In this document: positions 50,033 to 57,965 of the stretch, piece after piece | Layout of the letters: every line of letters starts with the position of its first letter | Position numbering within the stretch: position 1 is the stretch's first letter | Origin: Bacillota bacterium | GTDB lineage: Bacteria > Bacillota > Clostridia > Christensenellales > Aristaeellaceae | Direction: 5' to 3' | Assembly (NCBI GenBank): GCA_023421395.1 | Contig: JAEZTL010000008.1 | Span: forward strand, 20,552-84,551 | Length of the DNA stretch: 64,000 nt | Program-made: the position numbers and the translations under genes | Notes under the pieces: model-generated | What the model was told of the DNA's origin: nothing | What the model saw: only the letters and a program-made list of their open reading frames with translations | The model's database searches: none

Positions 50033-53000
50033 ATGCTGTATTTATGGGTGTACTTCGAAGAACACGTAAAGGATTTTTACCTGCCCGCCGCGCAAAACTG
50101 GAACGGAGAGCTGCGCCTGCTTCAGGCGGACACGCTCTGGCAGCAGGATACGGTGCTGCCCATCCGCGCGCTGGACGGCGCGTGGTTCATCGAGCCGGCG
50201 AAGGGCTTCCGCTGGCAGGGCGGTGGCGCGGCCGACGGCGAGCGCACGCTGACAAGCGGCGGCCGGCACACCATGGCGGACGGGTCCCGGAGCATCGGCC
50301 TGGTCGTATCTTCCTATGAAAAACAAAACACCGAGTTCGCAAAATACGCGCTGGCGCGGGAAACGCGGGTGACCATCGGCCGCGCCGAGGACTGCACCAT
50401 CTGGTTTGACGACCCGCTGGTCACGGCGAAACACCCCCACGCCGACATCGTAAAGGCCGAGAGCGGCGCCTGCCGCTACCGGGACCTCAGTACCAACGGC
50501 AGCTACATCAACGGCACGCGCCTCAAGGGCGGAGAGCGGGAGCTGGCCTTCGGGGACATCGTGACCATCGCGACGGGGCTTACGATCGTGTATCTGGGCG
50601 AGATGGTCGCCATCAACAGGCCCATGGCGCTGAAAAAGGTCAACATGCTGCCCTACGACTTCCGCGTGCGGCGGCGGGGCGGGCAGGAGGAGGAGCACCC
50701 CGCCGCCCATGTGGAATACCACCGGGCGCCGCGCCTTCTCGAGCGGCCGGATTCCTCGGCGCTGGAGATCGAACCGCCGCTTGCCAAAGGGCACCGGGAG
50801 CAGCAGCCGCTGATCCTGACGCTGGGTCCTTCCATGACCATGATTCTGCCGATGCTGGCGGGCACGCTGTACGCCTCCATGAGCGGCGGCGGGCATTCCT
50901 ACATGGCCTCGGGCATGGTGATGATCGGCGCATCCTCCGCGCTGGCGGTTTCCTGGGGTCTGGCCAGCCTGCGCTACCGCAAAAAGCAGGAGCGCCAGGG
51001 CGAGCGGCTCAGGATCGAGCGCTACCGCGCCTACATTAAGGAAACGGAGGCGAAGCTGCGCACAGCCAACACCGCGGAGCGGCTGCGCCTCGGCAACAGC
51101 TTTCTGAGCGTTGAGGAGTGCGCGGGGCTGCCGGGCGACGGTACGCTTCGGCTCTGGGAGCGCACACCCTCCCACGGGGACTTTCTGATGGTGCGGCTGG
51201 GCGTGGGCGACGTGCCCATGCCCGGTGAAATCCTGATCCAGACCAAGCGGCTCTCCATCATCGACGACCCGCTGCGGGACGAGCCCGACCGGCTCAAGAG
51301 CGTCTACAGCGTGGTGCAGAACGCGCCGGTGACCGCGGGGCTCCGGGACAGGGGCGTGCTGGGCATCCTGGGCGGCTACGAAGCGGCGCGGCTGGCCCAG
51401 AGCATCGTGATGCAGATCGCCGCGCTGCACAGCTACACGGACGTCAAGCTGTGTGTGCTCTACGACGAGAGCAACCGCTCCCAATGGGCGTGGACGCGCT
51501 GGCTGCCCCACGCGTACCCGCAGGACAGGCGCATGCGCATGTCGGTGAGCACACCCTCCGCCGTGCACGAGGCGCTGAACTACGTGGACGAGATCCTGCG
51601 CGCCCGCGCCGAGATGCTCCGCGCCAGGCGTCAGGAGAGCGAGGCGCCCCAGGCCGCGCCGCTGCCCCACTACGTGGTGGTGGCCACGCTGCCGGAGCTG
51701 ATCGAGCGGCATCCCGTGGTGAGCCGGCTGCTTGCCGGGGATTTGGGGGCGACGCTGATCCTCGTCGCGCCCAGCATGGAGAGCCTGCCCAAGGAGTGCG
51801 GCCTAATCGCGGACACCAAGGAAGGCGGCCAGGGCCTCTTCACCGCCGAGGGCGACGTGAGCCGGCTGCGCTTCGAGCTGCCGCCGCCGGAGGCCGCGCC
51901 GCTTTTCGCCAAGCGCATCGCGCCCATCCGGGTCAGCGATCTGGATGAAAATTGCTCCATCCCCGCCGCGGCGCCGTTTTTACACACCTACGGCGTGACC
52001 CGCGTCGAGCAGCTGGACATCTGGCGGTTCTGGAACGAGAACATGGCCTACGACGGCCTGAAGTCCGTCATCGGCCTCCGGGCGGGCGGCGTGCCCTTTA
52101 TTCTGGACATCTCCGAAAAATTCCACGGCCCCCACGGGCTGGTGGCCGGTACCACCGGCTCCGGCAAGTCCGTCATGCTGCAGACCTACATCCTGTCGCT
52201 GGCGATCAACTACCATCCCCGGCAGGTGCAGTTCATCCTGGTCGACTACAAGGGCGGCGGCATGTCCGGCGCGCTCAGCGGACTGCCCCATGTGGCCGGC
52301 TGCATCGATAACCTTGCGGGGGACCGCAACATCCAGCGCGCGCTGGCCTCCATCCAGGGCGAGATCAAGCGGCGTCTGGCGCTTTTCAAATCTGCCGACA
52401 GAAACGACATCAACAATATTGACGACTACAACCGCCTCAACCGGGACGACGCCGGGCAGGCGCGGATGCCGCATCTGATCATCGTCGTGGACGAATTTGC
52501 CGAACTCAAAACCGCCAACCGCGACAAGGACTACGTACAGGACCTGGTCAGCGCCTCCCGCGTCGGGCGCTCGGTGGGCGTACACCTGATCCTGGCCACG
52601 CAGAAGCCGTCCACTTCCGTCGACCCGGAGATGTGGAGCAACACGCGCTTCCGAATCTGCCTGCGCGTGGCCAGCCGCGAGGATTCCGGTGAAATGCTCC
52701 GGCGGCCCGATGCCGCCTACATCCGGGGCATGGGCCGCTGCTACGTACAGGTGGGCAGCGACGAACTGTTCGAGCAGGTGCAGACCATGTACAGCGGCGC
52801 GCCCTACCGGCCCGACGAGATCAGCGCCGAGCAGCTGCCAAGGCTGCTGGACGACATGGGCGTACCGGTGGCTGTGAAGGCCCCGGAGGGCGGTGAAAAA
52901 CCCGGCGGCAATCAGGAGAGCCTCACCGAGATGGCCGCGGTGCTCGGGCGAATCCGGCAGGTCTGCGGCGAGCGCCATGTCGCCCCCGCCGCGCCCCTCT

Positions 53001-54673
53001 GGATGGCGGAGGTACCCGCGCGGCTCAGCCTGGCGGATATCGACGCGGCGGCCGGGCGCTTTGACGGCAAAGCCTGGCCGGAGGCGGAGAACGGCCGGGT
53101 GGCGGCCCCGATCGGCCTGGCGGACGACCTGATGAACCAGCGGTACCTGCCCGTGTGGGCGGACTTTACGAAAAACGGCAACCACCTGTTTGTGGGCATG
53201 CCGCTCTCCGGCAAGACCACCCTCTTGCAGACGCTGGTGGTCTCGCTGGCCCTGAGACACACGCCCGAGGCGCTGCAGATCTACGTTTTCAGTCTTTCCG
53301 GCCGCACGCTGGGCAGCCTTGCCGCGCTGCCGCACGTGGGCGGCGTGGTTTACGACGACGAGGCCGAGGAGCAGAAGCGGCTTTTGAACATGCTCGAGCG
53401 GGAGAGCGAGCGCCGGCAGGAGCTTTTCACGCTGGCCTCCACCGACAGCTACCCGGAGTACTGCCGCGCCGCGCGTCAGAATCCGGAGCTGCACCTTCAG
53501 CCGGTCCCCGCGATCGTGGTGGTGATTGACCGCATGCAGCAGGCGAAGGAACTTCTGGAAGAGGACGACTTTGACCGGCTGGGCGCGTTGATCCGCGAGG
53601 GCAGCGGCCGCGGGCTGTACTTCGCGGTCACGGCCATGTCCATGGGCGAGGTGCCCGGCCGCAGTCAGCCCAGCTTTCACGCGATGGCGCTGGAGCTCAA
53701 GGACCGGAGCGACTACGGCGAGGCGCTCGGCCGGCGCGTGCCGCCGGAGATGGGAGAAATCCTGCGCGTCAAGGGGCGCGGCATCGCCCGGCTGGGCGAT
53801 GAGCTGATGGAGATGCAGGTCGCCCTCTACGGCGAGAGCGAGCGGGACGCGCAGCGCGCCGCCGAAATCGGGCGTCTGGCCGGCGAGATGGCCGCCGCCT
53901 GGCGCGGAAAGCGGCCCGCGCCCATCCCGCGCATCCCGCCAAACGTGGTTTGGGCCGATCTTCTCGCCGCCACGGAGGGCGTCCAAGGGGCATACCGCCT
54001 GCCGCTGGGCTATCTGGCGCTGGAGGGGACGCCCTATGTGGCGGACGTGTTCCGGGACCACGCCTGGCTCTTCACCGGGCCCAGGCAGTCCGGAAAGACC
54101 GGGGCCCTGCGCGGCGCGGCGCTGTCGCTCAGGCGCATGGGCGCCCAGGTACACGTCATCGCGGACGTCGGCTGGCGTGACTTTTGCGGGGAGAACGGCT
54201 TGACGCTCCATACCCAGGCGGGGCCGGAACTGGAGGCGTTCTTCCTTTCCCTCCAGCAGACCGCTTCGGGGCGCAACGCTCAGCGCAAACAGGCCTCCGA
54301 GCCGGAGCGCGACGAGCTCAGGCAGGTCTTCGAGCCCATCGCGCTGATCGTGGACGACCTGGATCAGGCGATGGCGCGGCTGCATCCGTCGATGGTCAAG
54401 TACCTGGCGCTGACGGCGACCGCGGCGTCGGGCTTTGGCATCCCGATCTTCGCCGCCATATCCCAGCAGGGGGCGACGGCGAGTTGGAGCAGCGAACTGT
54501 TCCAGGCGCTGGCCGCCAGAAAGCGCGGCGTGGCGCTGGGCGGCAAGCTGAGCGATCAGAGCGTGTTTCAAACCGACCTGTCCTACGGCCCGCGAAACCA
54601 GGCGCTGTCGCCTGGCTATGGCTGGCTGATCCGGGGCAGCGACGCGCAAAAACTCTTGCTGCCCAGGGCGTGA
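50033..54673 (+). CDS. essC: EssC-type FtsK/SpoIIIE ATPase of type VII secretion
   Basis: 1,546 residues from the ATG at 50033; an in-frame ATG at 49982 lies on the promoter. An FHA domain (about 90-200) shows VTIGRAEDC and the phosphopeptide-binding block RDLSTNGSYING. Two membrane spans follow (about 260-315), then three FtsK ATPase modules: Walker A GTTGSGKS at 706 with Walker B DE at 820-821; Walker A GMPLSGKT at 1055 with a degenerate VVVIDRM; Walker A GPRQSGKT at 1349 with LIVDD. It is the motor that exports WXG100 substrates. One FHA domain is easily seen; staphylococcal EssC has two. Confidence 0.93.
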   Translation: MLYLWVYFEEHVKDFYLPAAQNWNGELRLLQADTLWQQDTVLPIRALDGAWFIEPAKGFRWQGGGAADGERTLTSGGRHTMADGSRSIGLVVSSYEKQNTEFAKYALARETRVTIGRAEDCTIWFDDPLVTAKHPHADIVKAESGACRYRDLSTNGSYINGTRLKGGERELAFGDIVTIATGLTIVYLGEMVAINRPMALKKVNMLPYDFRVRRRGGQEEEHPAAHVEYHRAPRLLERPDSSALEIEPPLAKGHREQQPLILTLGPSMTMILPMLAGTLYASMSGGGHSYMASGMVMIGASSALAVSWGLASLRYRKKQERQGERLRIERYRAYIKETEAKLRTANTAERLRLGNSFLSVEECAGLPGDGTLRLWERTPSHGDFLMVRLGVGDVPMPGEILIQTKRLSIIDDPLRDEPDRLKSVYSVVQNAPVTAGLRDRGVLGILGGYEAARLAQSIVMQIAALHSYTDVKLCVLYDESNRSQWAWTRWLPHAYPQDRRMRMSVSTPSAVHEALNYVDEILRARAEMLRARRQESEAPQAAPLPHYVVVATLPELIERHPVVSRLLAGDLGATLILVAPSMESLPKECGLIADTKEGGQGLFTAEGDVSRLRFELPPPEAAPLFAKRIAPIRVSDLDENCSIPAAAPFLHTYGVTRVEQLDIWRFWNENMAYDGLKSVIGLRAGGVPFILDISEKFHGPHGLVAGTTGSGKSVMLQTYILSLAINYHPRQVQFILVDYKGGGMSGALSGLPHVAGCIDNLAGDRNIQRALASIQGEIKRRLALFKSADRNDINNIDDYNRLNRDDAGQARMPHLIIVVDEFAELKTANRDKDYVQDLVSASRVGRSVGVHLILATQKPSTSVDPEMWSNTRFRICLRVASREDSGEMLRRPDAAYIRGMGRCYVQVGSDELFEQVQTMYSGAPYRPDEISAEQLPRLLDDMGVPVAVKAPEGGEKPGGNQESLTEMAAVLGRIRQVCGERHVAPAAPLWMAEVPARLSLADIDAAAGRFDGKAWPEAENGRVAAPIGLADDLMNQRYLPVWADFTKNGNHLFVGMPLSGKTTLLQTLVVSLALRHTPEALQIYVFSLSGRTLGSLAALPHVGGVVYDDEAEEQKRLLNMLERESERRQELFTLASTDSYPEYCRAARQNPELHLQPVPAIVVVIDRMQQAKELLEEDDFDRLGALIREGSGRGLYFAVTAMSMGEVPGRSQPSFHAMALELKDRSDYGEALGRRVPPEMGEILRVKGRGIARLGDELMEMQVALYGESERDAQRAAEIGRLAGEMAAAWRGKRPAPIPRIPPNVVWADLLAATEGVQGAYRLPLGYLALEGTPYVADVFRDHAWLFTGPRQSGKTGALRGAALSLRRMGAQVHVIADVGWRDFCGENGLTLHTQAGPELEAFFLSLQQTASGRNAQRKQASEPERDELRQVFEPIALIVDDLDQAMARLHPSMVKYLALTATAASGFGIPIFAAISQQGATASWSSELFQALAARKRGVALGGKLSDQSVFQTDLSYGPRNQALSPGYGWLIRGSDAQKLLLPRA

Positions 54674-54682
54674 GGAGGAAAA

Positions 54683-55423
54683 ATGCTGCCGGTGATCGCC
54701 TATGAGCGCGACAGGCGCGCGCTCGGACAGATTGAAGAACTGATCGACGAGGCGCAGCGGTCGCTGCGCGTGGTGCTCCTGACGGGCGACGCCCGGGAGG
54801 CCGGGCGCTTTCTGGAGGCGCAGACCGGGCTGATCCTGGCGATCGCCGGCGTCGAAACCCCCGCGGAGGCGGACGTCGGCATCGCCTTCGCGCACCGCGC
54901 GCAGGAAAAAAACCGCGACAACTACCTCGTGGTGGTGGTGCCGTCGGTGGAATGCCTCGAGGACGTCATGGGCGGCGCGCTGCGCGTCAGCGGCGTATTG
55001 GTCAGGCCCATCGAGCCCGGCCGCGCGCGTCGGCTGTTATCGCGCCTGGCGGAGGAGCACGAGCATCTGGTGGTCAGCGCCGAGGAAGCGCTCGTCTTCC
55101 ACGTGGGCGCGTCGGTGGTGCGGGTGCCCAGGGCGGGCCTGATCTGCGTCGAGGCCATCGGGAAGAAGCTGGAACTATGGACCGCACGGCAGCGCTTCTC
55201 CGTCTACGCCTCCCTCTCCGATCTGGAGCAGACGCTGAAGGACGGCTTCTTCCGCTGCCACAGGTCGTTCCTCGTCAACCTGGCGGCGGTGGAGCGGGTG
55301 GACTTCGCGGCGATGGAGATCTGCCTTCGCGGCGGCATCAAGGCGCCCGTGTCGCGGTCGCAGAAGGCGGCGCTGAAGGCGCGGCTGACCAGCGGGGAGG
55401 GAGACGGCGATGGAAGCCTTTGA
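54683..55423 (+). CDS. LytTR-type response regulator in the T7SS operon
   Basis: 246 residues. The first 125 resemble a receiver domain, but the acceptor region is not clear (ILAIAGVETPAEADVG). Residues about 140-240 are a LytTR DNA-binding domain: ICVEAIGKKLELWTARQ, then GFFRCHRSFLVNLAAVERV. It starts 9 bp after EssC. Its place inside the operon suggests autoregulation of secretion genes, possibly without phosphorylation. No cognate kinase is adjacent. Confidence 0.82.
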   Translation: MLPVIAYERDRRALGQIEELIDEAQRSLRVVLLTGDAREAGRFLEAQTGLILAIAGVETPAEADVGIAFAHRAQEKNRDNYLVVVVPSVECLEDVMGGALRVSGVLVRPIEPGRARRLLSRLAEEHEHLVVSAEEALVFHVGASVVRVPRAGLICVEAIGKKLELWTARQRFSVYASLSDLEQTLKDGFFRCHRSFLVNLAAVERVDFAAMEICLRGGIKAPVSRSQKAALKARLTSGEGDGDGSL

Positions 55424-55913
55424 GGTGGGCCTGATCCTCTCGGGCCGGGAGATGTCGCTCACGATGCGGGTTCTGGGCCTTGCGCCGCCGGAGGAGCTCG
55501 CGATCCCGCAGGCGGAGGACGGCGATGACGAGGCGTTTCGGAGCCTCGAGGCGTCGGGGCTGATGATCCGCGACGAGCGCCGCCTGGCGGTGGACCGGGG
55601 CCTGGCGCGTTTAATCGAGGCCCTCTGCCGGAGGGAATGGGCGCTCACGGTTTCGTCCCTCGCCCGTTCGCGGACCGCCTTTGGCGGCGGCGGAAGCTGC
55701 GTCGTGCTGGAAGGGCTTTCGGGCGGCGGGTTTCTGCTCACGCCGTTCCCGTCGGCCCGCGAGGCGCTGGACGCGATGGCGGCGGAACTGGACGAGGAAC
55801 AGGGCGCGCTGCGCGCCTGCCTGACGGGGGCGCAATCCTTCGAGCTGACGCTTTCCGCCGGGGAAATGCGCGGCTTTCTTGCGGAAGCGCTGACGAGGAC
55901 CGTGGAGGGATGA
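55410..55913 (+). CDS. Hypothetical T7SS-associated protein, 167 residues
   Basis: Not recognised. Starts inside the end of the LytTR gene (14-bp overlap) with GAGGGAG upstream and is followed 3 bp later by the YukD-like gene. Soluble, acidic, no membrane span. The opening VGLILSGREMSLTMRVLGL and a C-terminal FELTLSAGEMRGFLAEAL suggest two related halves. The size and position would suit a secretion chaperone, but this is only inferred. Confidence 0.6.
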   Translation: MEAFEVGLILSGREMSLTMRVLGLAPPEELAIPQAEDGDDEAFRSLEASGLMIRDERRLAVDRGLARLIEALCRREWALTVSSLARSRTAFGGGGSCVVLEGLSGGGFLLTPFPSAREALDAMAAELDEEQGALRACLTGAQSFELTLSAGEMRGFLAEALTRTVEG

Positions 55914-55916
55914 ATC

Positions 55917-56168
55917 ATGGATACCATCGTGGTGGAGGTCGTCGTGCCCGCCTGCAACGGCGCGTTTGACTTTGTGGTGCCCGCGGACACCGACGTTTCG
56001 GCGGTGGTGCGGGAGATGATCCGCATTCTGGAGGAAACCGGCCGGAACGTCTCCTTCGTCCGGGAGACGACGCAGCTGTGCGATCTCGACAGCGCCCAGG
56101 TTCTGGAAAACGGCATGTCGCTGGTGGAGCAGTCTGTGCGCGACGGCAGCCGGCTGATGCTGATCTGA
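55917..56168 (+). CDS. esaB: YukD/EsaB-like ubiquitin-fold protein
   Basis: 83 residues with a ubiquitin-like pattern: IVVEVVVPACNGAFDFVVP, a helix DVSAVVREMIRILEETG, then LCDLDSAQVLENGMSLVEQSVRDGSRLMLI, matching the L..G...D GS.L.L ending of YukD/EsaB. It is a cytosolic accessory of T7SSb that regulates the machine. Small gene tightly linked to the EssC-LytTR group. Confidence 0.8.
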   Translation: MDTIVVEVVVPACNGAFDFVVPADTDVSAVVREMIRILEETGRNVSFVRETTQLCDLDSAQVLENGMSLVEQSVRDGSRLMLI

Positions 56169-56279
56169 CCGTTCGTGCCAAATACCCGACCGTTTGTCAG
56201 GTTCCGTTCCGCCGCGGCCGGGGCTGTGCGATAATCAAACCGTCGAAAGGGAAAGCGCGAAGCGCCGGAGGTGAACAGC

Positions 56280-56567
56280 TTGAAGTACGACACGGCCGAA
56301 ATCCGCGCGGTGGCCAGACGCCTCAAGAGCTGCGCGGCGTCGGTGAACAGTCTCACGACCCGGGATATGCGGCAGCTGACGGAGCGTGTGGAGACGGAGT
56401 TTCGCGGCGAGGCCGCCGACGCGCTCGGCGAGCGCCTGCGCGAATTCCGAAGCGACGTGCGCAGGATCGGCGAGGGGCTCGATACCATCGGCGCGGAGCT
56501 GATGGCTTACGCCCGCCGGCTGGACCTGGCGGACGAGGAGAGCAAGCGCGAAATCCAGAAACAGTGA
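56280..56567 (+). CDS. WXG100-like protein lacking the Trp
   Basis: 95 residues from a TTG at 56280, with GGAGGTG 6 nt upstream; a GTG at 56271 lies within that ribosome site and is rejected. Helix-turn-helix hairpin pattern as in WXG100 proteins, but the turn reads FRGEAADAL rather than WxG. Ends in a charged tail. Possibly a partner subunit or substrate of the two WXG100 proteins that follow. A weak extended -10 box (56230-56235) precedes it. Confidence 0.7.
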   Translation: MKYDTAEIRAVARRLKSCAASVNSLTTRDMRQLTERVETEFRGEAADALGERLREFRSDVRRIGEGLDTIGAELMAYARRLDLADEESKREIQKQ

Positions 56568-56608
56568 CCCGTGCCAGAGCGCGGGACAATTCCAGAGGAG
56601 GAATGGGT

Positions 56609-56902
56609 ATGTCGAAGTTTCAGGTGACCCCGGAGGAGCTCAGGAGCGCGGCCCGGAAGATCGAGCAGAACCTTACGGAGTACCAGCAGGCCAACGACGC
56701 CGCCATCAACGCCGGCATGAACCTGGCCGCCGCCTGGGAAGGCGATTCCCAGAAGGCCTTCGTACAGGAGCAGGAAAAGGTGAAGCAGTGGTACGCCCAG
56801 ATGAACAATGTCGTCAAGACCTACAGCGCGGCGCTGACCGCGGCGGCCGCCATCTACGAGGCCGCGGATCAGGCGGCCAAGTCCGCCATCAACAACGGCT
56901 GA
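56609..56902 (+). CDS. WXG100 family protein (EsxA-like)
   Basis: 97 residues. Two long helices joined by the turn AAWEGDSQKAF, the WXG motif. Start at 56609 gives a 7-nt gap to GGAGG; the ATG at 56603 is too close. It ends in a helical AAAAIYEAADQAAKSA segment with a YxxxD export-type motif (YEAAD). Expected to be exported by EssC as a dimer. Confidence 0.9.
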   Translation: MSKFQVTPEELRSAARKIEQNLTEYQQANDAAINAGMNLAAAWEGDSQKAFVQEQEKVKQWYAQMNNVVKTYSAALTAAAAIYEAADQAAKSAINNG

Positions 56903-56946
56903 CCGGCGCCCGCGCCCATTCCCCATTATAGAAGGAGGCATTCATC

Positions 56947-57267
56947 ATGGCTGAGCGTATTCTCGTTTCCATCGAGGAGATGGAAAGCACGGTGACCACC
57001 TATGAAACCAACAAGGCCAAGCAGCAGGCGGCCTACCTGCAGATGAGCAATGCCGTGCGCACGCTGGACGGCTTCTGGGACGGCCCCGCCAGCGAGGTGT
57101 TCAAAAGCGCCTTCAACGCGCTGTACAAGAACCTGGAGACCAGCGAGCAGCGCATGCAGGACGCCATCACCGAACTCAAGACGTCCGCGGGCCTTTTCAG
57201 AAACGCCGAGGAAGTGGAAGTCTCGAACCGCTTGAGCCAGCTGGAGTCCGGCAGCACCTACGCCTGA
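56947..57267 (+). CDS. WXG100 family protein (EsxB-like)
   Basis: 106 residues, helical hairpin with the WXG turn in GFWDGPASEVF. GAAGGAGG lies before the ATG. The C-terminal arm contains LFRNAEEVE. It likely pairs with the preceding protein, as in two-component WXG100 dimers. Confidence 0.9.
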   Translation: MAERILVSIEEMESTVTTYETNKAKQQAAYLQMSNAVRTLDGFWDGPASEVFKSAFNALYKNLETSEQRMQDAITELKTSAGLFRNAEEVEVSNRLSQLESGSTYA

Positions 57268-57296
57268 AAATTTCACGAGGAAAGGGGGCGGAATTC

Positions 57297-57917
57297 ATGA
57301 AGGCGATCCGGTGGAACGGCGAGGCGGCGGACGGCGCGGTCCGGTCGCTCTCGGACATCGAGTCGCAGATGAGTTCCGCCCTTTCGACCGCGAAGAAGCT
57401 GCGCCTCCGGCTCGCGAACATGCAGTCAGGGCAGGGTTCCCCAGCCCTGACCCGGATGACCGACCGGCTGGAGCGCGAGATCCGGCGCATCGAGGGCGCT
57501 CTTGAAGAGGCCGCCCGGCTGCGCCGGGGCCTTGTGCGGGCCTCCATGCTGTTCGAGGAAGCGGAGGCGGCGAACGTCCGCAAGGCCCAGGGCTTCGAAA
57601 GCCGCCCGGCGGCTTCTTTCGCCGGTGGGCGGGGGAGCTTCGGCGGCGCGCCGGGCCGGCGGGAGACGGAGCGGGCGCTGGGCGCATTGGCGGCGGTGCT
57701 GGGCGGGGGACCGGGCGCGCGAAGCTCCGGCGAGGGCCTGGGCGGCGGTTTCTCGGGCGGCGGCAGCAGCCGTTCCTTTTCCGCGGCGGACGGCGCCTGG
57801 TATGACGCACCCGGCGGCATTGCCGGCATCGCCTCGCTGGAAGGGGTCGAGCGGGTCGGCGCGGCGCCCCTGGCGACCGCGACCGGCGAGATCTTTTTGC
57901 CCTCGTGGCTCTTATAA
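57297..57917 (+). CDS. Putative T7SS substrate or accessory, helical N terminus and Gly/Ser-rich tail
   Basis: 206 residues. Residues 1 to about 100 form a helical hairpin-like region (SDIESQMSSALSTAKKLRLR, then RLEREIRRIEGALEEA). Residues about 105-170 are Gly/Ser/Ala-rich and low complexity, and the chain ends in IFLPSWLL. No signal peptide. Size, charge pattern and place just after the WXG100 genes suggest a secreted or assembly protein. Confidence 0.6.
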   Translation: MKAIRWNGEAADGAVRSLSDIESQMSSALSTAKKLRLRLANMQSGQGSPALTRMTDRLEREIRRIEGALEEAARLRRGLVRASMLFEEAEAANVRKAQGFESRPAASFAGGRGSFGGAPGRRETERALGALAAVLGGGPGARSSGEGLGGGFSGGGSSRSFSAADGAWYDAPGGIAGIASLEGVERVGAAPLATATGEIFLPSWLL

Positions 57918-57965
57918 GGCGCCGGGGGCGGAACATTTTCCGACAGAATGCGAAGGAGTGGGATC

